Origin: an uncultured Muribaculum sp.
GTDB taxonomy: Bacteria > Bacteroidota > Bacteroidia > Bacteroidales > Muribaculaceae
Direction: 5' to 3'
NCBI GenBank assembly: GCA_910589555.1
Contig: CAJUTE010000014.1
Span: 1 to 53,438 of the forward strand
Length of the DNA stretch: 53,438 nt
The translations under genes were made by a program, and so were the position numbers. This document shows, in pieces, positions 15,986 to 24,585 of the stretch. Every line of letters begins with the position of its first letter. Within the stretch, counting starts at the first letter, position 1. The notes below the pieces were generated by a model. It was not told where the DNA came from. It searched no databases and was given only the letters and a program-made list of their open reading frames with translations.

Positions 15986-17143
15986 ATGACCATGACTAAA
16001 TTTGCCTTGAAAAGACAGATCGGTATTATTGCCGCAGGACTAATGGCGATAAACGCGAGTGCAATTGATAAAGAGCCTTACCGGCTTGATGTGGAGTTGA
16101 CCGGTTTTCCCGACAGCACTCAGTTTGTGCTCACTGACTTCAAAAATCTGAGTGATACCGCGATGCTTATCAGAGGCAAGGCTTCGTTTGAGATTGATAT
16201 TCCTAAGGTGTCCGGCGAAGATTGTCCTATTGACCTTCGTCTTGCCGGTCCGGTGCCGTTGTCGCCCGGATACTGCTCAATGTATATGCTCGGACAAAAT
16301 GGCTATCACGAGAGAGTGACAGGCGACAGAAGCCAATTCCGCGGATATAAGTTGAAAATAGAGGGGGCGCCATGGAGTGATGAACTGATGACATGGGGAA
16401 GCATTGTCGGCGACAAGGAAATTGAGGAGCGTGCATTGCGTGACTCGATGAACATTACTACCGGTAAGGAACAGCGTAGAATTTATGAAAAAATGAGTAG
16501 ATTGAAGTCGGAGATAGACTCGTTGAACATCGCGTTTATCGAGAATAATCCCAATTCATTTGTGGCATTGAAAATTTTCTCATTTTGGTATAAAACCGCG
16601 CTTTCGCATGAACGCTTGACGGCGTTATATAATAGTCTTGAACCGAAATATCGGGATTCAAAGCATGGCAGGCTTATGGCTAAACTTGTCAATAAAAAGT
16701 GTATAGAGGTGGGTGATAAATTGGCTGATTACGATATTGCCGGCACGATAGCCGATGGCTCTTACTTCAAACTGAGTGATGTGAAAAATGATTATATAGC
16801 TCTCTTTTTTACCAGTGCGGGATGTGGTCCATGCATAGAGATGAAAAAGGAGATTGAAACTCTTGATTGCAGCGATCGAATTGCAATAGTGGGGTATGTG
16901 ATAGACGATGACCCCATGTTTTATAAGACGGCTGTGAATCAGGGCGGAGGAAAAATTCCTTTGATACAAACCGACGGCGAGCGGTGGAATAGTGATGCCG
17001 AATTGAAATATGGGGTTGCGGCGATTCCGAGCCTGTATATTTTCGGCCCTGATAGGACTCTTCTTGAAAAGACAAGGGGTTGGAGATCAGGCAAAGTGAA
17101 ACAAATATTTGAAAAATATATCGATGCTAAAGTATCGGATTAA
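15986..17143 (+). CDS. exported DUF4369/thioredoxin-like (TlpA-type) protein
   Basis: About 385 residues from the ATG at 15986; an upstream in-frame TTG at 15968 overlaps the promoter box and is rejected. An N-terminal signal peptide (R-Q-I-G-I-I-A-A-G-L-M-A-I-N-A-S-A) points to the periplasm or envelope. The N-terminal part resembles DUF4369 beta-sandwich proteins (L-T-G-F-P-D-S-T-Q-F). The C-terminal part is a thioredoxin fold with F-F-T-S-A-G-C-G-P-C (active CGPC at about residues 280-283) and a cis-proline in A-A-I-P-S-L-Y-I-F. The likely function is thiol-disulfide exchange on envelope proteins. It is the first gene of an operon with BlaI (14 nt downstream) and an M56 peptidase, so its level is probably set by that sensor. 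Confidence 0.8.
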   Translation: MTMTKFALKRQIGIIAAGLMAINASAIDKEPYRLDVELTGFPDSTQFVLTDFKNLSDTAMLIRGKASFEIDIPKVSGEDCPIDLRLAGPVPLSPGYCSMYMLGQNGYHERVTGDRSQFRGYKLKIEGAPWSDELMTWGSIVGDKEIEERALRDSMNITTGKEQRRIYEKMSRLKSEIDSLNIAFIENNPNSFVALKIFSFWYKTALSHERLTALYNSLEPKYRDSKHGRLMAKLVNKKCIEVGDKLADYDIAGTIADGSYFKLSDVKNDYIALFFTSAGCGPCIEMKKEIETLDCSDRIAIVGYVIDDDPMFYKTAVNQGGGKIPLIQTDGERWNSDAELKYGVAAIPSLYIFGPDRTLLEKTRGWRSGKVKQIFEKYIDAKVSD

Positions 17144-17157
17144 AAAAGAATGGCTAT

Positions 17158-17526
17158 ATGAAAGAATTGACAGCAAAAGAAGAGGAGATAATGAATTATT
17201 TCTGGCAGCATGGAAAACTGTTTGTCAAGGATATTCTGGAGTTTTACGATGATCCGAAGCCTCATTTCAACACGATATCCACTATAGTGCGTGGACTTGA
17301 AGAGAAAGGTTATCTTGGGCATGAAGCGTTTGGCAAGACCTATCGTTACCATGCTGTAGTAAGCGCGTCGGAACTCGGATTAAAATCAATGAAATCAATA
17401 GTGTCGCGCTTTTTTAAGAACTCTTATCTTGGAGTGGTTTCCTCATTTGTAAAAGATGAGGAGATTTCTATCGAAGAACTTCGTAGGCTTATTGACGAGG
17501 TGGAGAAAAATAACAATAAAAATTAG
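17158..17526 (+). CDS. BlaI/MecI/CopY-family repressor
   Basis: A 122-residue winged-helix repressor. The N-terminal L-T-A-K-E-E-E-I-M-N-Y-F-W is the family hallmark, followed by the recognition region H-F-N-T-I-S-T-I-V-R-G-L-E-E-K-G-Y-L and a helical dimerisation tail (about residues 75-118). In the classic system a BlaR1 metalloprotease inactivates BlaI and derepresses the operon; here the M56 gene begins 5 nt after the BlaI stop. Dyads at 15911-15951 are the likely operators. No beta-lactamase is present, so the regulated output is the thioredoxin-like protein and the M56 protein itself. Confidence 0.92.
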   Translation: MKELTAKEEEIMNYFWQHGKLFVKDILEFYDDPKPHFNTISTIVRGLEEKGYLGHEAFGKTYRYHAVVSASELGLKSMKSIVSRFFKNSYLGVVSSFVKDEEISIEELRRLIDEVEKNNNKN

Positions 17527-17531
17527 TCACC

Positions 17532-19400
17532 ATGGGAGCATTGTTGGCATATTCATTTTGGGTGGGGTGTATTCTGATACCGCTCTACTTTGTGGTCAAG
17601 TTGGGTCTTAGCGGGACCACTCTTCACTCGTTCACTCGCAAGATTATACTTGGATGTTATGGGTTGGCTCTATTGTTTCCGTTGGTTTCCGATATTGAGT
17701 TTGCTCCATCCGGAGTGCCTGTCTCAGATATGACATTTGAGTTGCCGGCTTATTCTGCATATTCTGAATTGCTGTCAGCGGGTGAGGTTGTGCCTCTTCC
17801 GGAGCTTCCATTATGGATTGTTGCCGCAATATCTGTCTATGCAGCGGGACTGGTGTTTTTTGTCATCAGAGAGATGGTGATTCTGATACGGATGTTCCGG
17901 TTATTCTCACGCTGTGATACTGCAAGCTATGATTCGCGATGGAAACTCCTTGTGCATGATTGTGATGACGTGGCTCCATTCAGTTGGGCTGACCGCATAG
18001 TGATTTCCCGCAAGGATTTGACAGATGGTGGAGAAGCTATCATCGCCCATGAATCGGCTCACTTGGAACGCTTTCATTCCGTGGACTTGCTGCTTGCCGA
18101 AATAGTGGCTGTATTGACATGGTATAATCCGGCATCATGGCTCATGCGTGATGAGCTTTGCACCGTGCATGAATATGAGACTGACGATGCTGTGCTTCGT
18201 CAAGGGTTCAATGCGCGTGATTATCAATTATTGCTAATAAAAAAGGCGGTTGGCTCCAGATTCCCGTCCATAGCCAACAGCCTTGATCATTCTAACTTAT
18301 CTAAACGTATTAAAATGATGTTACAAAAACGAACCTCACCGGGTCGCCGCTGGATAGCAGCCGCAACCCTTCCGGCAGTCGCGCTGACAGCCGTGATGTT
18401 ATCTGCCGACAGTGTGGCTTCAACAATCACTGAGATTGCAGAAGCCAAAGTTACAGAAATTTTTGCTAATGAGCAAGCTGAAGCCGCTCATGAAGCGGTT
18501 AGTGAAGAAGCTGTAATCGTGGAGGAGCCGATTGAGCCGATTCAAGATGAATCACAATCAATAAATGTGGTTGATGAATTCAAGGATGAGGCTGTTGAAG
18601 ATGCTATGCCGTCGCACGTGGTTTCTCCTGCGGCTAAAGACGAGAGTGCTGCGGTTTCCGAGCCGGAAAAACCGGAATCGAAGGAAAATGAACGCAAGAG
18701 CAACGGGACTGATGAAAAAATATTCACAGCCGTTGAGAGGATGCCGCAATATCCCGGTGGTGATGCCGCACTTCTCGAATTTGTCCGTTCCGAGCTTAAA
18801 TATCCCGAAGAAGCAGTTAGAGACTCGATTCAAGGCAGAGTCATAGTGGGTTTTGTCGTTAAATCCGACGGCTCGGTAACTGATGTGCAGGTTTTGCGAG
18901 GCAAGCATCCATCGCTTGATCAGGAAGCCGTGAGAGTGGTGAAGGCGATTGACTATATGATTCCGGGCACGTTGAAGGGAGAACCGGTAAGTGTGCGTTA
19001 CGTGCTGCCACTCACTTTCCGTCTGAAGAAAAAACCGGAAAAACCGGCACCAACCGATGCTGAATTGGGAAGCAAGGTGTTTACAGCCGTAGAACAGATG
19101 CCGCAATATCCCGGAGGCGAGAAGGCGTTGATTGCCGACTTGATGAAAAATCTGAAATATCCTGATTCCGATGCTCAGGGCAGAGTCATAATAAGGTTTG
19201 TCGTGACATCTACCGGATCGGTAGGGGATGTCGATATAATACGCAGTCTTACTCCTGAAATGGATAAAGCGGCTGAAGATGCAGTTAAGACATTGCATTT
19301 TGAACCTGGTCGCATGAATGGAAAGCCGGTGAATGTGTATTATACTATTCCGGTCACATTTAAAAATACATCAAAATCGGAAGCGACACCAAAGATGTAG
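17532..19400 (+). CDS. M56-family (BlaR1-like) membrane metallopeptidase with two TonB_C domains
   Basis: A 622-residue protein. Membrane helices lie at about 5-25, 36-54, 92-118 and 273-292. The gluzincin motif H-E-S-A-H (173-177) is intact, with a downstream H-E-Y-E-T-D-D (213-219) fitting the third zinc ligand region. After the last helix comes an acidic Glu/Ala/Pro-rich linker (about 300-395), then two tandem TonB C-terminal domains (about 397-498 and 516-610), each opening with A-V-E-x-M-P-Q-Y-P-G-G. Instead of the penicillin-binding sensor of BlaR1, the periplasmic part therefore carries TonB_C modules. It probably senses an envelope condition and cleaves or triggers loss of the BlaI repressor encoded just upstream. 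The peptidase class is firm; the signal is unknown. Confidence 0.88.
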   Translation: MGALLAYSFWVGCILIPLYFVVKLGLSGTTLHSFTRKIILGCYGLALLFPLVSDIEFAPSGVPVSDMTFELPAYSAYSELLSAGEVVPLPELPLWIVAAISVYAAGLVFFVIREMVILIRMFRLFSRCDTASYDSRWKLLVHDCDDVAPFSWADRIVISRKDLTDGGEAIIAHESAHLERFHSVDLLLAEIVAVLTWYNPASWLMRDELCTVHEYETDDAVLRQGFNARDYQLLLIKKAVGSRFPSIANSLDHSNLSKRIKMMLQKRTSPGRRWIAAATLPAVALTAVMLSADSVASTITEIAEAKVTEIFANEQAEAAHEAVSEEAVIVEEPIEPIQDESQSINVVDEFKDEAVEDAMPSHVVSPAAKDESAAVSEPEKPESKENERKSNGTDEKIFTAVERMPQYPGGDAALLEFVRSELKYPEEAVRDSIQGRVIVGFVVKSDGSVTDVQVLRGKHPSLDQEAVRVVKAIDYMIPGTLKGEPVSVRYVLPLTFRLKKKPEKPAPTDAELGSKVFTAVEQMPQYPGGEKALIADLMKNLKYPDSDAQGRVIIRFVVTSTGSVGDVDIIRSLTPEMDKAAEDAVKTLHFEPGRMNGKPVNVYYTIPVTFKNTSKSEATPKM

Positions 19401-19425
19401 TAACAATAGCAATATTATTAGAACG

Positions 19426-19460
19426 CAGTGGCGGTTATCCATAAAAGATAGTCGCCACTG
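19426..19460. terminator. stem-loop after the M56 gene
   Basis: CAGTGGCG (19426-19433) and CGCCACTG (19453-19460) form a perfect 8-bp GC-rich stem with a 19-nt loop, 25 nt after the M56 stop. There is no T-tract, so it is a plausible but not a textbook terminator. The rest of the gap to 19566 shows no clear promoter. Confidence 0.45.
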
Positions 19461-19565
19461 ATTGTAAATGAGAGTGGACTTATATATAATGTTAAAATTA
19501 TGACTACTGTTAACTTTTTATACAGGCATTTGTTTTGAATATAGAACCATAAAATATTATGCACT

Positions 19566-21317
19566 ATGGCAAATGCTATTAATAAAAACGAGATTTGGAA
19601 TAATGATGGAGAAATCTTAGGAAATGCTCCCAGGTGGGCTACTTATCGCAAACAGCTTAACAGTGAATTCCCGGCTCCTTTCAGCGGTGGCAAGGACTCT
19701 CTTGCCGATTCGATGAAGAAAGCGGTGGAAATGATTGACTCTCTTCGTCCGGCTCCTGATGGACCGGCTTTCCTTGGGGGCAGTTCAAAACTTGACTATA
19801 CCTATCCCGGTGTCAAGGATTGCAAGATTCCTCAAAAAGCGTCGACTCTTGACGGCGTGATTTCAGATTGTGTGCAATTATTTAACGGTATGCCTGATGT
19901 GTCAAGCCCGCTGACCATGTCAAATGTGTGGCCGCAGCCCAACAATGCGAGCATCATCGCGTCAATGCTGCCACTGATATTCGCTCCTAATATTATAGAA
20001 GGAGAGTATGCGTGGAATGTACACAAGGCTGAGCTTGAAAGTGGCGGCATGCTCGCCGATCTGTTTGGCTGGGAGTCAGACAAGGCAGGTGCCGTATACA
20101 CTTATGGCGGTTCAGGATGTTGGCTCTACGGTCTTAAATATGCTATCACAAGAGTGTTCCCGGGCTCCCGAGAAAAGGGAGTGAGAGTTGATGGAAAGGT
20201 TCTGGTGTCAGGTCAGGCACATTATTGCCGCCAGAACGCAACTGACTGGACCGGTCTTGGAATGGACAACGTGATAGTCATACCTACCGATCCTGAAAGC
20301 AACAAGATGGATCTTGTGGCTCTTGAGGCTACTCTTAAAGAGTTGACAGAAAAGAATATTCCGGTTATCGAGGTGGTATGTACCATGGGTACAACTGACG
20401 CCAGCGTTTTTGACCCGATTTCAGAAGTGCGCCGCCTTCTCGACAAGTATCCTAATAAGGCTCCTTATGGCAAGGCATTGTTGTATGCCGATGCTGTGTG
20501 CGGATGGTCATGGCAAGTGTTCCGCTATTATGATTTTGACGCCAATCCATTGGGATTCTCGGCAGAGGCTCTTAATGTGATCAAGAAGAATTATAAGGAG
20601 ATCAAGGGGATTCATGAAGCTGATGCCGTGGGCATTGATTTCCATAAATTCGGATTCTCTCCTTACATCAGCAGTTGCTTCCTGTATAAAGATGCAGCAG
20701 AATTTGAGAATATAATGCGTCGAGGCTCGTATGCTTATCTTCAGGAGGTGACTCCGTATAATCCTATGTACTATACTCTGGAAGTGTCACGTACGGCAGC
20801 CGGATCTCTTGCAGGGTGGGCTACGTTGAAATATCTTGGAATAGAGGGTTTCCAGGCTGTGCTTGGCGGTATTCTTGAAGTGCGTCTTTATATGGATTCA
20901 TTGATTGAACGTCAGACTGAGATGGTAATGGCTGACTCGGATGACACCGGATTTATCACTCTGTTCCGAGTTTATCCTAAAGGCACTGATGCCCGTCAGC
21001 AATTCTCCAATGAGTTGAACGACCGCAATTATCGTGCCGATCTTATCGCTAATAACCGTTTCCAGCAGGCTGTCGGTGAAAAGATGTTCCACTGGTATCT
21101 TGAAGGGCATAAGATTAATGGTAAGCCTACTCCTCATATAGCTTATAGCACAGGGTTCCGCACCGCGTCATGGAATAAAGATGGCAGCGATGCTGAAGGC
21201 ACTGTTTATGCTCTTAAGACCTATCCGATGAATGTCTACAATAATCCTGTGGTTATGGACCATGTGATAACTTGTGTTCTTGCCGCACGCGATGAAGTAG
21301 AGAAAGAAATGAAATAG
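19566..21317 (+). CDS. group II PLP-dependent amino-acid decarboxylase
   Basis: A 583-residue fold-type I PLP enzyme of the aromatic/glutamate decarboxylase group. The cofactor lysine is K361 in D-F-H-K-F-G-F-S-P-Y. H219 (S-G-Q-A-H-Y-C) should stack on the PLP ring, D309 (Y-A-D-A-V-C-G-W) should bind the pyridine nitrogen, and T-Y-G-G-S-G (179-184) should hold the phosphate. Canonical bacterial GadB is about 465-480 residues with a different active-site neighbourhood (HxDxA at the Asp; here DAVCGW). The substrate may therefore be glutamate, aspartate, diaminobutyrate or another amino acid. Pairing with a GadC-like antiporter 81 nt downstream supports decarboxylation-driven proton consumption (acid resistance or energy). 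Confidence 0.82.
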   Translation: MANAINKNEIWNNDGEILGNAPRWATYRKQLNSEFPAPFSGGKDSLADSMKKAVEMIDSLRPAPDGPAFLGGSSKLDYTYPGVKDCKIPQKASTLDGVISDCVQLFNGMPDVSSPLTMSNVWPQPNNASIIASMLPLIFAPNIIEGEYAWNVHKAELESGGMLADLFGWESDKAGAVYTYGGSGCWLYGLKYAITRVFPGSREKGVRVDGKVLVSGQAHYCRQNATDWTGLGMDNVIVIPTDPESNKMDLVALEATLKELTEKNIPVIEVVCTMGTTDASVFDPISEVRRLLDKYPNKAPYGKALLYADAVCGWSWQVFRYYDFDANPLGFSAEALNVIKKNYKEIKGIHEADAVGIDFHKFGFSPYISSCFLYKDAAEFENIMRRGSYAYLQEVTPYNPMYYTLEVSRTAAGSLAGWATLKYLGIEGFQAVLGGILEVRLYMDSLIERQTEMVMADSDDTGFITLFRVYPKGTDARQQFSNELNDRNYRADLIANNRFQQAVGEKMFHWYLEGHKINGKPTPHIAYSTGFRTASWNKDGSDAEGTVYALKTYPMNVYNNPVVMDHVITCVLAARDEVEKEMK

Positions 21318-21333
21318 TATGCAATGACAGTAT

Positions 21334-21374
21334 AGTCGGGCGAGAGACAGCATAGATGGTTATCCCGCCCGACT
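21334..21374 (+). promoter_or_regulatory. stem-loop between decarboxylase and antiporter
   Basis: AGTCGGGCG (21334-21342) pairs perfectly with CGCCCGACT (21366-21374) across a 23-nt loop; the flanking TATA sequences extend the pairing with a small bulge. It sits in the 81-nt gap of a two-gene unit, followed by TTATACAATAAAAAC. Possible roles are partial terminator/attenuator or RNA-processing signal that lowers antiporter relative to decarboxylase expression. Confidence 0.55.
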
Positions 21375-21398
21375 TTATACAATAAAAACAGTTTATTT

Positions 21399-23015
21399 AT
21401 GAGCGACAATACAAGTAAAATTCCTGAATCTCCTACAACTGCGTCGGGAAGGAAAAAGATTGTTTCGACAGCAAAAGGGTCAATCACTATGATTGCGATG
21501 GCAATATTGATAGTGACTTCGGTGCTCAGTTTAAGAGGCTTGCCGTCAGAGGCGAAGTTTGGTGTGCAATCGATATTTTATTACCTTTTTGCCGCCATAG
21601 TGTTTCTACTCCCATTTTCGTTGGTGTGTGCTGAACTTGCATCAACCTATACAAAAAGCGGAGGTCTATACCGCTGGGTTTCGGAAGCGTTCGGACCTCG
21701 ATGGGGGTGGACGGCAATGTATCTTGAGTGGCAAACCATAATATTCTGGTTTCCGACGGTGTTGATGTTTGGCGCGGCATCGCTTGCTTACATCTTCTGG
21801 CCGGAAAGTTTCGACAAGGCATTGGCATCAAATAAGATATACACTCTTATCGTGGCGATGGTGATTTATTGGGCGGCAACCTTTAATTCATTCCGCGGAC
21901 AAAAGCTTGCGAATAAGCTCAGCACGCTTGGCGGTACATTCGGAACCATCATCCCGGGAGCGTTGCTGATGGTGCTCGGGCTTTTGTATCTATGTTTCGG
22001 AAAGCCGATACAGCTTACACCTATGCCGTTTTTCCCTGATTTCAGCCATTTGAGCACTATCGTGCTTGCGGCATCGATATTCTTGTTTTATGGCGGTATG
22101 GAGATTCAATCGGTGCACATCAATGACATGAGCAATCCTTCGCGTGATTTCCCGAAAGCGATATTCCTTGCCATCGTAGTCATTGTAGTGGTATATGCTC
22201 TTGGAACACTTGTCATAGGGGAGGTGATCCCTACCGATAATATTAATCTGCTACAGTCGCTTCTGGTCGCCTACAATGCCTTATGGGAAAGCTTTGGGCT
22301 CGGATGGCTTGGCAATGTGATGGCTGTGTTTATCATGTTTGGTGTCATCGGACAGGTGAGCGCGCTTGTCACGGGGCCTGCAACCGGTCTTATGGCTGTG
22401 GCTCAATCAGGTTATCTTCCGCGTTCTATGCAGAAAGTCAACAAGAATGGAATCAACAAGCCTATTCTTATAGTGGAGGGTATATTCGTGAGTGTGCTGA
22501 CTCTTGTCCTGCTGGTGCTTCCTACTGTTGAATCGGCGTATCAGATAATGTCGCAGATGGCTACGATCATTTATCTTATCATGGTGCTTATGATTTATGG
22601 CGCATTTTTGAGATTGCGACGTACGCAGCCCAATAAGCACAGAGGGTTCAAAGTGCCAGGCGGCAATTTGGGCAAATGGATTGTGAGCATCGTGGGAATT
22701 GCCGGTGCTGTTCTCGCGTTGGTCTTGAGTTATATTCCGCCGTCCCAGATTTCTACAGGCAGCCCTGTGGTATATGTAGGAATAATCGTGGTAGGCGTGG
22801 GGGTGTTTGTCGCTTTGCCGCTTGTGGTGTATTCAAAGCGCAAACCGTCATGGCGAAATCCTGATGCCCACTTCTATCCCTTTGACTGGCAGATTGAGGG
22901 ACGTAAGCCTTGGGAGAATTCCAAGTGGTCGCCTGATTATGAACCGAGCGAAGAGCAGGTTGAAAAGGCGGAATCGCAGGCTATATGCGACCATGCTTCA
23001 CAGAAGCATTGTTGA
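21399..23015 (+). CDS. APC-family amino-acid antiporter (GadC-like)
   Basis: A 538-residue inner-membrane transporter with about 12 helices. The N-terminal S-L-R-G-L-P-S-E-A-K-F-G and the periplasm-proximal G-G-L-Y-R-W-V-S-E-A-F-G-P-R-W-G-W are close to the glutamate:GABA antiporter (GadC/YjeM) branch of the APC superfamily. A cytoplasmic C-terminal tail of about 65 polar residues (from K-R-K-P-S-W-R-N-P-D) recalls the C-plug of GadC that closes the channel at neutral pH. It exchanges an amino acid for its decarboxylation product made by the preceding enzyme. Substrate specificity is inferred from the partner. It ends before a bidirectional terminator. Confidence 0.85.
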   Translation: MSDNTSKIPESPTTASGRKKIVSTAKGSITMIAMAILIVTSVLSLRGLPSEAKFGVQSIFYYLFAAIVFLLPFSLVCAELASTYTKSGGLYRWVSEAFGPRWGWTAMYLEWQTIIFWFPTVLMFGAASLAYIFWPESFDKALASNKIYTLIVAMVIYWAATFNSFRGQKLANKLSTLGGTFGTIIPGALLMVLGLLYLCFGKPIQLTPMPFFPDFSHLSTIVLAASIFLFYGGMEIQSVHINDMSNPSRDFPKAIFLAIVVIVVVYALGTLVIGEVIPTDNINLLQSLLVAYNALWESFGLGWLGNVMAVFIMFGVIGQVSALVTGPATGLMAVAQSGYLPRSMQKVNKNGINKPILIVEGIFVSVLTLVLLVLPTVESAYQIMSQMATIIYLIMVLMIYGAFLRLRRTQPNKHRGFKVPGGNLGKWIVSIVGIAGAVLALVLSYIPPSQISTGSPVVYVGIIVVGVGVFVALPLVVYSKRKPSWRNPDAHFYPFDWQIEGRKPWENSKWSPDYEPSEEQVEKAESQAICDHASQKHC

Positions 23016-23040
23016 TGGCATTAAGATAATTAGAAATGAA

Positions 23041-23080
23041 AAAAATGGCGGTCATGGATTATACCATGTCCGCCATTTTT
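23041..23080. terminator. bidirectional terminator between antiporter and trkH
   Basis: AAAAATGGCGG-T-CATGG, loop ATTATA, CCATG-T-CCGCCATTTTT: 16 base pairs with one T-T mismatch, A-run on one side and T-run on the other. This is the correct form for both converging transcripts (antiporter on +, trkH on -). Confidence 0.88.
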
Positions 23081-23103
23081 ATTCCACATTATTCGGATTT
23101 CTG

Positions 23104-24585
23104 CTATTTTGTCCAGAAAGCGCGTGTGAACAGGATAAGTACGGTAAATAGCTCAAGACGACCTATCAACATGAGCATGGCGAGAATCCATTTGCATATA
23201 TCGGGTATTGCCGGGAGACCGCCGGTGTTGCCGGTGTCAGACACGAGCCCGATGTTGGACACGCATGAGAAGGAGTTGAAAAATGCGTCGACAAGCGACA
23301 TTCCACACGCGGTGAGAGCAATGCCTCCTATGGTGATTATCATTACATAGATGCATAGGAAAGCAATTACTTTTTCCACTACGTCGGGCGATATGATGGA
23401 ACCGTTTATACGCACTGATCGTATAGCGTTAGGGTGCAGGGAACGGTAGAGCTCGTTATTGGTATTTTTTAACAGGAACAATAGTCGGTCAATCTTGGCT
23501 CCACCACTTGTAGAACCGGCACACGCGCCGAAAAACATGAGGATAAACAGTATCGACATGACGAATGCTCCCAATGATTCAAAGTCATCGACAGTGAGTC
23601 CTGTTGAGGTGATTGTGGTTACTATCTGGAAGATGGGGTCGATTACTAATTTTGAAAAACTGAAATCAGACGTGTGGCGGCATATCACAATCAACACGGC
23701 GATGTATGCCAGCAGGATTATTTTTAGATATGCCATGAATGTGTCATTCTTGAGCAGGCTTTTCCAATCGCCGTTTGCCGCTTTATAGATGAGTGCGAAA
23801 TTCACGCCTCCAAGAAACATGAATAAAGTCACCACTACTTTTATATAATCGCTGTCCCATGCCGCGATGCTTGCGGTGCGTGTGGAGAATCCTCCTGTCG
23901 ACATTGTGGAGAAAGCGTGGCAAAGACTGTCAAACAGGTTCATGGGACCTATCCAAAGAAGACAACACACTATTGCCGTGAGGATAAAATATATCATCCA
24001 TAGGCTCTTGGCGGTTTGGCTTATGCGAGGTCTCAACTTTTCGTGAGTTATTCCGGTCACTTCGGCGTTGAACATCTGCATGCCTCCCGAATGGTTGAGC
24101 ATGGGGAGCACCGCCAGAGTGAAGAGGATTATTCCCATACCGCCGAGCCATTGTGTAAGGCAGCGCCATATATTGATGCCATGGGATAGTGAGTCGATAT
24201 CGGCATAAATGCTTGCTCCGGTGGTGGAGAATCCTGACATAGTCTCAAAAAAGGCATCGGTGAAATCAAGAGGGGTGTCGCAGAGCATGAATGGAATCAA
24301 CCCGAAGAAAGAGAAAACCACCCACACCAGTGCCGTGAGCAGGAATCCTTCGCGTTTAGCCATGTTGGATGATGCCGGACGAATGCAGAATGTCATTATC
24401 ATGCCTGAGGCAAGTGTGACCGCTACGGCTATGAGAAAAGCCCAGAAATCATGCTCCTCATAGATGGTACAAGTGAAGAGCGGAACAAGCATGAAGATGG
24501 ATTCGATGAGCAGAAGCCATCCTAAAACTTTTAGAAGCATCGGGAAATTCACACGATGCGTATTGGAAAACAAAGACATGGTCAA
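23104..24585 (-). CDS. trkH: Trk-type potassium uptake protein TrkH
   Basis: A 493-residue membrane channel subunit of the Trk K+ uptake system. Four pore-loop repeats are visible through their filter-like segments: F-E-T-M-S-G-F-S-T-T-G-A-S near residue 110, C-H-A-F-S-T-M-S-T-G-G-F-S, I-V-T-T-I-T-S-T-G-L-T, and N-S-F-S-C-V-S-N-I-G-L. Helix pairs lie between them. R-L-E-L-F-T-V-L-I-L-F at the C-terminus is typical of TrkH. The start overlaps the trkA stop by 4 nt, so channel and regulatory subunit are coupled. It is the last gene of the dxs-trkA-trkH operon. Confidence 0.95.
   Translation of the reverse strand: MTMSLFSNTHRVNFPMLLKVLGWLLLIESIFMLVPLFTCTIYEEHDFWAFLIAVAVTLASGMIMTFCIRPASSNMAKREGFLLTALVWVVFSFFGLIPFMLCDTPLDFTDAFFETMSGFSTTGASIYADIDSLSHGINIWRCLTQWLGGMGIILFTLAVLPMLNHSGGMQMFNAEVTGITHEKLRPRISQTAKSLWMIYFILTAIVCCLLWIGPMNLFDSLCHAFSTMSTGGFSTRTASIAAWDSDYIKVVVTLFMFLGGVNFALIYKAANGDWKSLLKNDTFMAYLKIILLAYIAVLIVICRHTSDFSFSKLVIDPIFQIVTTITSTGLTVDDFESLGAFVMSILFILMFFGACAGSTSGGAKIDRLLFLLKNTNNELYRSLHPNAIRSVRINGSIISPDVVEKVIAFLCIYVMIITIGGIALTACGMSLVDAFFNSFSCVSNIGLVSDTGNTGGLPAIPDICKWILAMLMLIGRLELFTVLILFTRAFWTK

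Noticed and set aside
18558..19298. 246-codon open frame opposite the M56 gene
   Set aside because: Covers the repeated TonB_C region of a convincing plus-strand gene; no family features of its own.
19566..21317. Naming the decarboxylase gadB
   Set aside because: Length and active-site surroundings differ from characterised GadB; substrate left open.
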